From Pseudoduganella rivuli (GTDB lineage: Bacteria; Pseudomonadota; Gammaproteobacteria; Burkholderiales; Burkholderiaceae_D), in assembly GCF_009674485.1 (NCBI RefSeq), contig NZ_WKJJ01000025.1:1-64000 (forward strand): a stretch of 64,000 nucleotides of DNA, written 5' to 3'. Below are positions 21,992 through 32,200 of the stretch, one piece after another; position 1 is the first letter of the stretch, and every line of letters begins with the position of its first letter. The translations under genes were made by a program, and so were the position numbers. Below the pieces are notes generated by a model. That model was not told the DNA's origin. It saw only the letters and a list, made by a program, of their open reading frames with translations, and did not search any database.

Positions 21992-24127
21992 TCAACGCTT
22001 CGGATACTTGATGCGCATTTCCTTCAGCACGTTATCGGCATGGTCGACTTCCTTCATCACCCACAGCATATAGCGGATATCCAGGTGGATCGCGCGCGTG
22101 ATGGCGGTGTCGAAATACCAGTCCTTGGTGATCGATTCATAGGTGGAATCGAAATTCAGGCCGATCAGTTCGCCGTTCCTGTTCATCACGGCGGAGCCGG
22201 AATTGCCGCCGGTGGTATCCGCGCTGGACAGGAAGTCCACCGGCACGGTGCCCAGCACCGGGTCCTTGAACTGGCCATAGCGTTTGGCTTTCACCGCGTC
22301 GATCAGCGCCTGTGGCGCCACGAACGGTTCCTTGCCCGTGTGCTTTTCCACGATGCCTTCCACCGTCGTGAACGGGCCCTTGGTCACGCCGTCTTTCGGC
22401 GAGTAAGCCGACACGGTGCCATACGTCACGCGCAAGGTCGAATTGGCGTCCGGGTAGACCGGCTTGCCCTGCGACTTTTTCCACGCAATCACGGCGGCCA
22501 TGTATTGCGGCACGATGCGTTCGAGGTTGCCGTCGACTTCCATGCGGCGCTCTTCCAGCGACATGCCCAGTGCGTGCAGCTTGACGGCCAGCTTGACGAA
22601 CGCATCGCCGGAAGCGGCAAAGGCGGCGGCGTCCTGCTCCATCAGCGCCACGCGCTGCGCCGTGTCGCCCAGGCGCGATTGCTGGTACAGCACGGCCACG
22701 TCCTGCGCGGCCGGCAGCAGCGCGTCGAGGCCTTGCGGATGGGTGCCGGCCGCCAGCTTCGCATAGCGCGCCAGACCTGCCGCATAGCGCGCCTGGTCGA
22801 CTTTCGCGTCATACGACTGTTCCAGGCGCGTCAAACGGGCCTTGATGAACGACAGGTCGCGCTGCTGGTAGCCCGCCTTGCGCTCTGCGTCCGGCTTTTG
22901 CTTTTCCAGCGCCAGGCGGTACAGGGTGCGGGCGCTCTTGAACAAATCGCTGTTGGTGGCCACCGCGAACGCGAATTCCTCGTTCGACAGCGCCATGTCG
23001 GCGGCAATCGCCGCGTCCAGTTCCGCCAGCATGGTGGCCGATTTATTTGGCTGCTTCGCATACCACGCGCGGAATTCCCCGTCCTGGCCATCCTTGATGG
23101 CGGCCAGGTCCTTGCGGGCGAAGCCGTCCAGCAAGCCCTGGGTTTTCTTCATCCGGTTGTTGATGCCCTTGACCACGCTGGCATAGCGCACGTCGGCGGC
23201 ATCGTCGCCCTTGGTGGCGGCCGCGATGGTGTCCAGGTCGGCCTGGTATTCCGCCACTTGCAGCGGATACGCGTGGTCGCGCGCATAGCGGATTTCCACC
23301 GGCAGCTTGTAGCGGCTGGTGCGGCCCGGGTAGCCGGCCAGCAGGATCGCGTCGCCCGCCTTCAAGCCTTCCGCCGACACCACCAGGAAGTCCTTGGATT
23401 GGTACGGCACGTTGTCCGGCGACGGATCGGCCGGACGGCCATCCTTGCCGACGTAGGCGCGCAGGAACGAATAATCGCCCGTGTGGCGCGGCCATTCATA
23501 GTTGTCGATGTCGCCGCCGTAATTGCCGATCTTGTCCGATGGCGCATAGACGAGGCGCACGTCGCGGATCATCATCTGGCGGATGCGGTAGTACTCGGCG
23601 CCCCGGTGGAAGCTCGGCACGGAGCAGCGGTACATCTTGTCGGTTTCGCATTCCGCGATCAGCGCCTTGATGCGCTTTTGCGCTTCTTCGTGGCGCTGGC
23701 GTCCCGACATGGCGTCCAGCCCTTTCAGCACGCGGGCGCTGACGTCTTCCACCTTGTCCGTCACGTAGACGCGCAGGTTCGGGCCGCCCGGCAATTCCGC
23801 CGCGCGGGTCTTCGCCAGGAAGCCGTTGGCGATGTAATTATGTTCCGGCGTGGAATTGCGCTGGATCGCGTCATACGCGCAATGGTGGTTGGTCACCACC
23901 AGGCCGTCGGGCGACACGAACGACGCGGAGCAGCCGTCGGTCGACACGATGGCGCTCATCGGGTGTTTCGACAGGTCGGCCAGCTTTTCAGCGGGGATCG
24001 CGATGCCGGTTTTCTTGAGTTCAGCTTTGAGCTGCAGCAGCTGGTGCGGCTGCCATTGCCCTTCGTCGGCGCGGGTAGCGCCGGACACGGCCAGCAGGGC
24101 GGCCGGGAGGACTAGCAATTTATACAA
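21992..24127 (-). CDS. S46 family dipeptidyl-peptidase (DPP7/DPP11-like)
   Basis: 711 residues from a TTG start with GGAG nine bases upstream; a longer frame to 24283 lacks support. A signal peptide (1-20, ending ATRA) precedes the peptidase. The chymotrypsin-like S46 fold is marked by the His motif LVVTNHHCAYDAI (His81/82), an Asp in DIDNYEWPRHTGD, and the catalytic Ser643 in GGNSGSAV. The enzyme removes dipeptides from the N-terminus of oligopeptides in the periplasm. Specificity (hydrophobic versus acidic P1) depends on one residue I cannot assign safely. The transcript ends at the terminator 21947-21969. Confidence 0.9.
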   Translation of the reverse strand: MYKLLVLPAALLAVSGATRADEGQWQPHQLLQLKAELKKTGIAIPAEKLADLSKHPMSAIVSTDGCSASFVSPDGLVVTNHHCAYDAIQRNSTPEHNYIANGFLAKTRAAELPGGPNLRVYVTDKVEDVSARVLKGLDAMSGRQRHEEAQKRIKALIAECETDKMYRCSVPSFHRGAEYYRIRQMMIRDVRLVYAPSDKIGNYGGDIDNYEWPRHTGDYSFLRAYVGKDGRPADPSPDNVPYQSKDFLVVSAEGLKAGDAILLAGYPGRTSRYKLPVEIRYARDHAYPLQVAEYQADLDTIAAATKGDDAADVRYASVVKGINNRMKKTQGLLDGFARKDLAAIKDGQDGEFRAWYAKQPNKSATMLAELDAAIAADMALSNEEFAFAVATNSDLFKSARTLYRLALEKQKPDAERKAGYQQRDLSFIKARLTRLEQSYDAKVDQARYAAGLARYAKLAAGTHPQGLDALLPAAQDVAVLYQQSRLGDTAQRVALMEQDAAAFAASGDAFVKLAVKLHALGMSLEERRMEVDGNLERIVPQYMAAVIAWKKSQGKPVYPDANSTLRVTYGTVSAYSPKDGVTKGPFTTVEGIVEKHTGKEPFVAPQALIDAVKAKRYGQFKDPVLGTVPVDFLSSADTTGGNSGSAVMNRNGELIGLNFDSTYESITKDWYFDTAITRAIHLDIRYMLWVMKEVDHADNVLKEMRIKYPKR

Positions 24128-24203
24128 TTCGGGTCTCCGGGTAGTGAAGCCCCGGCAGTATAGACCATTCCAGGCCGGGGCCATTGCCCGGCCCGGCCGC
24201 CCG

Positions 24204-25073
24204 CTAGCGCGCCTGCGGCGGCATGGCTTGCGCCAGCGGCATGCTGATCGCGAGGCGGCAGCCCCGCCCCGGCGCGTATTCATCCACCACCATGTCGCCC
24301 CCCATCTCCGCCAGGCATTCGGCCATCACTTGCAAGCCATACGCGTCCGGCTTGCCCTGGATATGCGGGGCGATGCCGATGCCGTTATCGGCCACGGACA
24401 GTGTGACGTTGCCATGGCTGATGCGCAGCGCCACCTCCACCTGTGTGGCATGCGCATGGCGGCGCACGTTGGCCAGCGCTTCGCGCAGCATGCGGTACAG
24501 CGCGACCTCCGTGGCGGGCGCGATCGCCCGGCAAGCGGCGTCGTCCGGCACGCTCAGGGTACAGCCCAGCAAGGTCTCGCGGCGGAAGCGCGCCGTCAGC
24601 CACTCCATGGCCGCCGGCAAGCCCAGTTCGAGCACGGGCGGGTGCAGCTCATTGATCAGGCCACGCGCCTTGCGGATGGCCACGTCCACGTGGCCCAACA
24701 CTTGTTCCGCGCGCTCATGCAACCGCCCGTGGCGGCCGGCCGTGCGGGAACCGAACATGGCGACATCGATGCGCAGCGCCAGCAGGTTTTGCGCCAGGTC
24801 GTCATGGATTTCCCGCGCCAGCCGCTGCCGTTCGTTTTCACGGTCGCGCATCAAGTGGCCGAACAGCCGCTGCTCGCGCTCCAGTTCCTGCTGCGCACGG
24901 TCATGGCGCTGCTGCAATTCAAGCAGCGCTTCAGTCTGGATCTCCAGCTCGACCTGTGTCACTTCCAGTTCGTGCCGCTGACGCAGCACGTCAGTGCTTT
25001 CGGGGCCCAGCGGCGCACGCCCGATCCGGCGCTCCGCCAGCTCCCGCAACTGTGCCTGTTCCACTTGCATCAT
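24204..25073 (-). CDS. NarL-type sensor histidine kinase (HisKA_3), cytosolic
   Basis: 289 residues with no transmembrane segment. An N-terminal coiled coil (about 25-85, RHELEVTQVELEIQTEALLE) is followed by the HisKA_3 dimerisation helix with the H-box REIHDDLAQNLLALRIDV and a HATPase domain (VSVADNGIGIAPHI-like motif, reading LSVADNGIGIAPH). Its ATG overlaps the stop of the CheB-CheR-PAS gene, so the two are coupled and this kinase probably works with it. No LuxR-type response regulator is adjacent, so the output partner is encoded elsewhere. Confidence 0.85.
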   Translation of the reverse strand: MMQVEQAQLRELAERRIGRAPLGPESTDVLRQRHELEVTQVELEIQTEALLELQQRHDRAQQELEREQRLFGHLMRDRENERQRLAREIHDDLAQNLLALRIDVAMFGSRTAGRHGRLHERAEQVLGHVDVAIRKARGLINELHPPVLELGLPAAMEWLTARFRRETLLGCTLSVPDDAACRAIAPATEVALYRMLREALANVRRHAHATQVEVALRISHGNVTLSVADNGIGIAPHIQGKPDAYGLQVMAECLAEMGGDMVVDEYAPGRGCRLAISMPLAQAMPPQAR

Positions 25074-27679
25074 GTTCCGCCCTGTAACGCCAGCAATTGC
25101 GCTTCCAGGCGCTTTGCTTCCGTGATGTTGATAAAGGTAAGTACCACGCCGTCAATCACATTATCCGCCGTCCGGTACGGCATGATGCGCACGGTAAACC
25201 AGCGGCCATCGCGGGCGGCGACTTTCTTTTCGCTGAACATCAGGGTGCGCAGCACTTCCAGCGCATCGCGTTCCAGTTCCGGATAGTCGAGGTCATTGAC
25301 AATATCCGACAAGGGACGTTGCACATCGCTGGCAATCAGCTTGTAAAGCTGGGTGGCCGGCGTGGTGAAGCGGCGGATATGCAGGGCGCTGTCCAGGAAG
25401 ATGGTGGCGATATCCGTGCTGTTCAGCAAGTTTTTCATGTCGCTGTTCAACTGTGACAAGTCATCCACCTTGGCTTGCAGCTCCGCATTCAGCGTATACA
25501 GCTCTTCGTTGAGCGACTGCATTTCTTCTTTGGAGGTCGTCAATTCTTCATTAGTCGACTGTAATTCTTCATTGGTTGACTGCAATTCCTCATTGGCGGA
25601 GCGCAATTCTTCACGCGATGCCTGCATTTCAGCGCGCACGGAACGCACTTCCAGGCGCGCTTGCGACAACTGCTGCTCCAGCTCCGTCACCGGGGCATGG
25701 GCGGCCGGGTCGCGCTCGCGGCCGGCCATCGGGACCGACGTGGAAAATGTCACCAACAGCGTATCCTGCAACCCGTCGTCGGCCCGCAAGGGTTCCGCCG
25801 TCATGTCCAGCTGCAAAGGCTGCCCGCCCGCGTCCTGGATCAGCACGCCTCGCTGCACCACTTGGCTGTCACCCTGGGCGGCGCGGCGCAGCAAGTCGTC
25901 CAGTTCATAACGCAGCGGCTCGCGCGCCATGGCATGGATATTCCAGTTGGCCTTGCCTGCCGCCGGCTCCAGGTAAGCCCCCGTACGGCCGTGGATATAC
26001 AGGATGTCGCCTTCTTTATTGATCAGGACAGACGCCGGCGTGTGGTTCTTGAGCAAGTGCTGTTCCACCTGGCTCTGCAAATTGCTGCTCATGTTTGCCG
26101 CTCTCGTTTCATAAGGAATGACGGGGGGCGCAAGCGCAACCCGGCTCGGGAAGTAAATCAGCCTGCGCTGGCCACTCGCCTCCAGGCGTTGGTAAATCCG
26201 GCTTCCCGGCGCCCGTGCGGCAAACAATTCGGAAAACCGGCCCGGCGTGTCGGCATTCCCCAGGATCAGGCTGCCGCCTGGTTTCAGCGCATAGTGAAAC
26301 AGTGGAATCAATTGCTGCTGCAACCTGGTGCTGAAGTAAATCAGCAGGTTGCGGCAGCTCAGCAAGTCCAGCTTGGTAAACGGCGGATCGGAAATGACGT
26401 TTTGCTGCGCAAAGATAATCATGTTGCGCACATCCTTGCGGACGCGGAAACCCTGATCTTCTTCGGCGAAGCAGCGCCGCAGGCGCTCGGGTGGCAGCAC
26501 GGATTCCACGGCGCGTGGAAACAAGCCCTGGCGGGCCCGCTCAATGGCATCCGGGTCCAGGTCGGTGGCGAAGATTTGCAGCGTGTAGCGGGCGCCGGGC
26601 TTCAGTTCGGCCAGCACTTCATTGAACGTGATGGCCAGCGAATACGCTTCTTCCCCCGTCGAACAAGCCGGCACCCACGCCTTGAAATCCGCGCCGTTCG
26701 GATGCTGGGCCAGCAACTCGGGCAGCACCTGGCGTTTCAGCTCATCCCACACGCGGGGATCCCGGAACAGGCTGGTCACGCCGATCAGCAATTCCTTGAA
26801 CAGCAAATCGACTTCCGGCGGATTTTCCCGCAGCACGTTCACATACTGCACCAGGGTTTTCACTCCGTGCAGGTTCATGCGCCGTTCGATGCGGCGCATG
26901 ATGGTATTCATCTTATAGTCGGAAAAATCATTACCCGTCTGTTCGTGCAGCATGGCCAGCAATTCGCCCAGCGCTTCCCGGTGCGCCAGGCGCGGCTCGC
27001 GCAGCCATTGCGGCGGGGTGCAGCCGCTGGCCCAATCCAGGATGTGCCGGGGCATGCGCCCGGGCAGCTCGACGATATCCACCACACCGGCATCGATGGC
27101 GTTTTTCGGCATCGGGGCGAACTGGGCGGAATCGGGATGCTGGGCGATGGCCAGTCCGCCCGCATCCTGGATCGCCCGCAAACCGCAGGTGCCATCCATC
27201 CCCATGCCGGACAACACCACGCCGGTGGCCAGTTCGCCATACTCCAGCGCCAGCGACGTGAAAAAGATATCGATCGGCAGGCGCAAACCCTGTTTCTGGC
27301 GCGGTTCCGCCACCACCAGCGCATGCTGCGACAGGGTCAGTTCGGCGTTGCGGGGGATCACATACACGCAACCGGGCTCGATGCGCATGCCGTTGCACGC
27401 TTCGCGCACCGGCATCGCCGTGGCACGCTGCAGCAACTGCGGCAAGGCGCCGTCGTGGTCGCGCGATAAATGCTGCACCACGACAAAGGCCATGCCGCTG
27501 TCCGCCGGTACTGCGGCGAGAAATGCGCTGAGCGGCTCCAGTCCGCCGGCCGATGCGCCGATGCCCACCACGGGCGTGAGCGCCTGTGCCGGTTCAATCG
27601 AGGGGGGGGCCAATGGGGGCGAATCAGGCGGCCCCGGCGGCTCGGCTTGCTCCGCGAAGACGTTCTTGGGGTTGCTCAT
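25070..27679 (-). CDS. CheB-CheR-PAS fusion signalling protein
   Basis: 869 residues from the ATG at 27679. The CheB methylesterase domain (about 36-215) keeps its triad Ser43 (GIGASAGG), His70 (VVVQHLSRDH) and Asp162 (GMGMDGTCG), but the usual receiver domain is absent. The CheR methyltransferase domain (about 230-500) has WVPACSTGEEAYSLAI and LDLLSCRNLLIYF. A PAS-like segment, a long coiled coil (about 665-745, with repeated STNEELQ heptads) and a C-terminal PAS domain follow. Such fusions usually feed a linked histidine kinase rather than flagellar chemotaxis. Here a HisKA_3 kinase overlaps its 3' end. Confidence 0.88.
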   Translation of the reverse strand: MSNPKNVFAEQAEPPGPPDSPPLAPPSIEPAQALTPVVGIGASAGGLEPLSAFLAAVPADSGMAFVVVQHLSRDHDGALPQLLQRATAMPVREACNGMRIEPGCVYVIPRNAELTLSQHALVVAEPRQKQGLRLPIDIFFTSLALEYGELATGVVLSGMGMDGTCGLRAIQDAGGLAIAQHPDSAQFAPMPKNAIDAGVVDIVELPGRMPRHILDWASGCTPPQWLREPRLAHREALGELLAMLHEQTGNDFSDYKMNTIMRRIERRMNLHGVKTLVQYVNVLRENPPEVDLLFKELLIGVTSLFRDPRVWDELKRQVLPELLAQHPNGADFKAWVPACSTGEEAYSLAITFNEVLAELKPGARYTLQIFATDLDPDAIERARQGLFPRAVESVLPPERLRRCFAEEDQGFRVRKDVRNMIIFAQQNVISDPPFTKLDLLSCRNLLIYFSTRLQQQLIPLFHYALKPGGSLILGNADTPGRFSELFAARAPGSRIYQRLEASGQRRLIYFPSRVALAPPVIPYETRAANMSSNLQSQVEQHLLKNHTPASVLINKEGDILYIHGRTGAYLEPAAGKANWNIHAMAREPLRYELDDLLRRAAQGDSQVVQRGVLIQDAGGQPLQLDMTAEPLRADDGLQDTLLVTFSTSVPMAGRERDPAAHAPVTELEQQLSQARLEVRSVRAEMQASREELRSANEELQSTNEELQSTNEELTTSKEEMQSLNEELYTLNAELQAKVDDLSQLNSDMKNLLNSTDIATIFLDSALHIRRFTTPATQLYKLIASDVQRPLSDIVNDLDYPELERDALEVLRTLMFSEKKVAARDGRWFTVRIMPYRTADNVIDGVVLTFINITEAKRLEAQLLALQGGT

Positions 27680-27798
27680 CAAGTTGCGGGTCCGGCGCGG
27701 ACACCAGGAAAGGAAGCTTCGGTTTGCCGATTATACAAAGCCCCCGCCAGCCATGGCGAGAATATCTTCACCTGGCCGTTGCCGCCCCGCCCATCGAT

Positions 27799-29280
27799 TC
27801 AGCGCCCGGCATGCCAGCCGCCGCCCAGCGACTGGATCAGCGCCACGGCCACCGCCTGGCGGTCCGACTGCACCTGCAACAAGGCGCGGCGGGCGCTGAG
27901 CGCGGATGCCTGCGCCTGCACCACGTCCGTATAGCCGACCTGGCCGGCGCGATAGCGGTTGACCATTTGCTGTTCCGCCAGGTCGGCAGCCTGCGATGCG
28001 CTCTGGCGCAGCGCCTGCTGCTGTTCCAGCACGCGGCCGGCCGCCAACTGGTCTTCCACGTCGCCGAACGCGGCCAGCACGGTTTGCCGGTAGCGCGCCA
28101 CGGCTTCGTCGCGCGCCGCTTCCGCGCCAGCCACGCGGGCCTTGATGGCGCCCCCGTCAAACAGCGTTTGCGCGGCCGCCAGCCCCAGCGACCACAGGCT
28201 GTTCGATGCGCTGAACAAGCCCGCCACCTGGCTGGCGCCGAAACCATAGGATGCGCTCAGGGTCAGGCTGGGGAAATATGCGGACCGCGCGACGCCCACC
28301 TGGGCATTGGCCGACGCCACCCGCCGCTCCGCCGCCGCGATATCGGGACGCCGCTGCAACAGTTCGGACGGCACGCCGGCCGGGATGACGGGTACGTCCG
28401 GCAGGCGCGGTACGGTAATCACGGGCACAGCGGCGGGTCCGTTCAGGTCCGCAGTCCGCGGCGGTGTTCCGTAGGGCGGATTCCGCTCCGCGGAAGCCGC
28501 CAGCGTGAAGTCGGCAGGCGCCTTGCCCAGCAGGATGGCCATCGCGTGTTCCAGCTGCGCGCGCTGGCGCGTCACGGACAGCCGGTCGATGCGGGCATTG
28601 TCGAGTTGCGTCTGCGCCTGCAGCACATCCGTGCGCGCGGCGATCCCCGCCTTGAAGCGGTTGTCCGCGATGCGCAGCGCCTTTTCATACCCTGCCACCG
28701 TGGCGTCCAGCAGCGCGGCCTGCGCATCGGCCGCGCGCAGCGCGAAATAACTGGCCGCCAGTTCCCCCTGCGCGGACAAGGTTGCCGCCGCCAGGTCCGC
28801 CTGCGACGCCTGCGCGCTGGCCTGCGCGCCGGAAACGGCGGCGCCCAGCCTGCCCCAGATATCCGGTTCCCAGCTGCCACCGATATTGACCCGGTACTGG
28901 CCGGCGGTCCGCGTGGCGCCGCCCCCGCCGCTGCGCGACGCATTGGCGCCCAGGTCCACCTGCGGGAACCATTGCGCGCGCTGTTCCGCCACCAGCGCCC
29001 GGGCTTGCGCATAGGCGGCGCTGGCGGCCGCCACGTTCTGGTTCGACACGTTGACCGCTTCCATCAACCGGTCCAGCACCGGATCGCCAAACAGGGTCCA
29101 CCACGGTCCCTTGTCCAGCAAGTCGGCCGGTGCGGCCGGCGCCCAGCCCTGCGCTTCCTTGAAGGCGGCAGGGCTGGCGGTGGCGGGTGTTTGATACGGC
29201 GGCGCCGCGGCGCAACCGGCCAGCGCCGCCAGTACGGCGGCGATCAGCGCAAGGTGTCGTGGTTGAATGGGGTGAGTCAT
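27799..29280 (-). CDS. RND efflux outer-membrane lipoprotein (NodT/OprM family, OpmB-like)
   Basis: 493 residues from the ATG at 29280. The signal peptide ends in the lipobox LAALAGC, giving an acylated N-terminal Cys. Two OEP repeats form the TolC-like channel (for example WWTLFGDPVLDRLMEAV early and AEQQMVNRYRAGQVGYTDVV late). It is the last gene of the adaptor-permease-permease-channel operon, and its ATG overlaps the stop of the second permease. Order and length match MuxABC-OpmB of Pseudomonas. It exports drugs across the outer membrane together with the upstream proteins. Confidence 0.9.
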   Translation of the reverse strand: MTHPIQPRHLALIAAVLAALAGCAAAPPYQTPATASPAAFKEAQGWAPAAPADLLDKGPWWTLFGDPVLDRLMEAVNVSNQNVAAASAAYAQARALVAEQRAQWFPQVDLGANASRSGGGGATRTAGQYRVNIGGSWEPDIWGRLGAAVSGAQASAQASQADLAAATLSAQGELAASYFALRAADAQAALLDATVAGYEKALRIADNRFKAGIAARTDVLQAQTQLDNARIDRLSVTRQRAQLEHAMAILLGKAPADFTLAASAERNPPYGTPPRTADLNGPAAVPVITVPRLPDVPVIPAGVPSELLQRRPDIAAAERRVASANAQVGVARSAYFPSLTLSASYGFGASQVAGLFSASNSLWSLGLAAAQTLFDGGAIKARVAGAEAARDEAVARYRQTVLAAFGDVEDQLAAGRVLEQQQALRQSASQAADLAEQQMVNRYRAGQVGYTDVVQAQASALSARRALLQVQSDRQAVAVALIQSLGGGWHAGR

Positions 29281-32200
29281 GGCGCAACCTCGATCGGGCC
29301 GCCCGCATGGCGGCTTAAATGGGATTCGGACTGGCCGGGCCGGCGCAGCTTGTCCATCAGGACGTACACCACGGGCGTGGTCAGCAAGGTCAATAACTGG
29401 CTGGCGATCAGCCCGCCGATGATGGCCACGCCCAGCGGGCGGCGCAACTCCGACCCTTCGCCAAAGCCGATGGCCAGCGGCAACGCGCCCAGCACGGCCG
29501 CCAGGGTCGTCATCAGGATAGGGCGGAAGCGCAGCAGGCACGCTTCGCGCACGGCCTCGATCGACGTCAGCCCCCGCGCCCGCTCCGCATCGAGCGCAAA
29601 GTCGATGATGAGGATGGCGTTTTTCTTGACGATGCCGATCAGCAGGAACACGCCGATCAGCGCAATGATGGAAAACTCCATCCTGAACATCAGCAGCGCC
29701 AGCACGGCGCCGACGCCGGCCGATGGCAACGTCGACAGCACGGTGACGGGATGCACCAGGCTTTCATAGAGCATGCCCAGCACGATATAGATGACGACGA
29801 TGGCGGCCAGGATCAGCAACGGTTGCTGCTGGTTCGATTCCTGCGCGCTGCGCGCCGTGCCCTGGAAGCTGCCCCGCACGTTGTTGGGCATGCCGATGGC
29901 GTTTTCCGCATCCTTGACGGCTTTCTGCGCCTCGCTGAGGCTGACTCCTTCCGGCAGGTTGAACGACACCGTGGTGGCCAGTTCGCCGTCCTGGTGGTTG
30001 ATGGAAGCCGGGGTCGAACGCTCGGCAAACGTGGCCATCGCCGTCAACGGCGCCATGGCTTTCACGCTGGTGCTGAGCGCGGAGCCGGACGACAGGTCGC
30101 GCGCGGCCGCCACGTTGTTGGCCGTGCTGTTGGCGCCGCCGCTGGCCGCGGCGCCGGCCGACGCCCCCTTCACCGGCACATACACATCCTTCAGCGCTTC
30201 CGGGCTTTGCGCATACATCGGCGCCGCTTCCATCACCACCTTGTACTGGTTCAGCTCATCGTAAATGGTGGCGACCTGCCGCTGCCCGAACGCGTTGTAC
30301 AGCGCATTGTCGACGTCGCGCACGCCGGCGCCCATGCGCGTCATCGTGTCCTTGTCAATATGGACGAACGTTTCCACGCCGTTTTCCGCCTGGTCCGTGT
30401 CGACGTCCGTCAGCAGTGGCGACTGTTTCATTTCATCGGCCAGCCTGGCCGCCCAGTTTTTCAAGTCCGCGCGGTTATCGCTTTTCAGCGTGTACTGGTA
30501 AGTGGAACTGCTGGCGCGCCCGCCCATGCGCAAATCCTGCACGGGATTCAGGAACAGCGACACACCCGTCACCTTGGCCAGTTGCGGACGCAGGCGCGCA
30601 ATCACGGCCTGGCCGGAATCGCTGCGTTCGGACACGGGCTTCAGGTTGATGAACATGAAGCCGCCGCCCGCCCTGCCGCCGCCCGTGAAACCGACCACGG
30701 TGGCGACGGCGGGGTCGTCGCGAATGATGTCGACCAGCTGCTTCAGCTTTTGCTGCATGGCCTGGAACGAGATGCTCTGGTCCGCACGCAAGCCGCCATT
30801 GACCTGGCCCGTATCCTGTTGCGGGAAAAAGCCCTTGGGCGCGGCGGAAAACAGGTAGACGTTGAGGCCCACGACAAACACCAGGATCGCCATCACCAGC
30901 CAGCGCATCGACAGCGCCCAGTCCAGCGAATGTTCATAACTGCGCAGCACCACGCCAAACGCCCGCTCGAACCAGCGCGCCACCCTGCCCTGCTGCCGGC
31001 CATGCTGCCCCGGCTTCAGCAGCCACGCGCACATCATCGGTGTCGTCGTCAGGGAAATCACCAGCGAAATCAGCACCGCGGCAGACAGGGTCACGGCAAA
31101 TTCGCGGAACAGCCGTCCGACCTGCCCGCCCATGAACAGCAGCGGGATGAACACCGCCACCAGCGACAGGCTGATCGACAGCACGGTAAAACCCACTTCG
31201 CGCGCGCCCAGCAACGCCGCCTTGAAACGGTCCATGCCCGCCTCCACGTGGCGCGCCGTGTTTTCCAGCACCACGATGGCGTCGTCGACCACGAAACCCG
31301 TCGCCACCGTCAGCGCCATCAGGCTCAGGTTATTCAGTGAAAAGCCCAGCATGTACATGGCGCCGAACGTGCCCAGCAGCGACACCACGGTGGCCACGGC
31401 GGGAATCACCGTGGCGCGCGCGCTGCGCAGGAAGGCGCTGACCACCAGCACCACCAGCACGATGGAAATCAGCAAGGTCACTTCGATTTCATGCAGCGAC
31501 GAGCGGATCGAATTGGTGGAATCGGACGCCACCTGCAATTTCACGTCGGGCGGCAACTGCGCCTGCAATTGCGGGATCAGCGCCCGCACGCCATCGACGG
31601 TTTCAATCACGTTGGCGCCCGGCTGGCGCGTCACCAGCACGATGACGGCCGGGTCGCCGTTGAACAGGCCCAGCGTGTTGCGGTTTTCCTGGCCATCCGT
31701 CACGCTGGCCACGTCGCGCAGCCGAATGGCGGTGTCACCGCGCCACGCCACCACCAGGTCGCGGTAATCGGCCGCCGTGGCGCGCTTGTCGCTATCGTTG
31801 GCGGATCCCGCATGCGTATAGATTTGCAGCCGCCGGCCCTGGTTTTCCAGCGCGCCCTTGGGGCGGTTGGCATTGGCGGCCTGGATCGCGGCGCGCACGT
31901 CTTCCATCGCCAGCCCATAGCGGTTCAGCGCATACGGCAGCATTTCCACCCGCACGGCCGGCAGCGAGCCGCCGCCGATTTCCACGTCGCCCACGCCCTG
32001 CACCTGCGCCAGCTTTTGCTGCACCACGTTGGCGACGGCTTCGTAAATCTGTCCCGGCGAGCGTGTGGGCGACGTCAGCGCCAGGATGATGACGGGCGCG
32101 TCGGACGGATTGGCCTTGCGGTACGTGGGGTTGCTGCGCAAGGTGGCGGGCAAATCGGCGCGGGATGCATTGATGGCGGCCTGCACTTCGCGCGCGGCGG

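Noticed and set aside
24128..24283. N-terminal extension of the S46 peptidase
   Set aside because: It is Arg/Ala-rich with no ribosome site and would bury the signal peptide; the TTG at 24127 has GGAG upstream.
27683..27798. Small gene between the CheB-CheR fusion and the efflux lipoprotein
   Set aside because: About 115 bp with no start plus ribosome site and no coding pattern on either strand.
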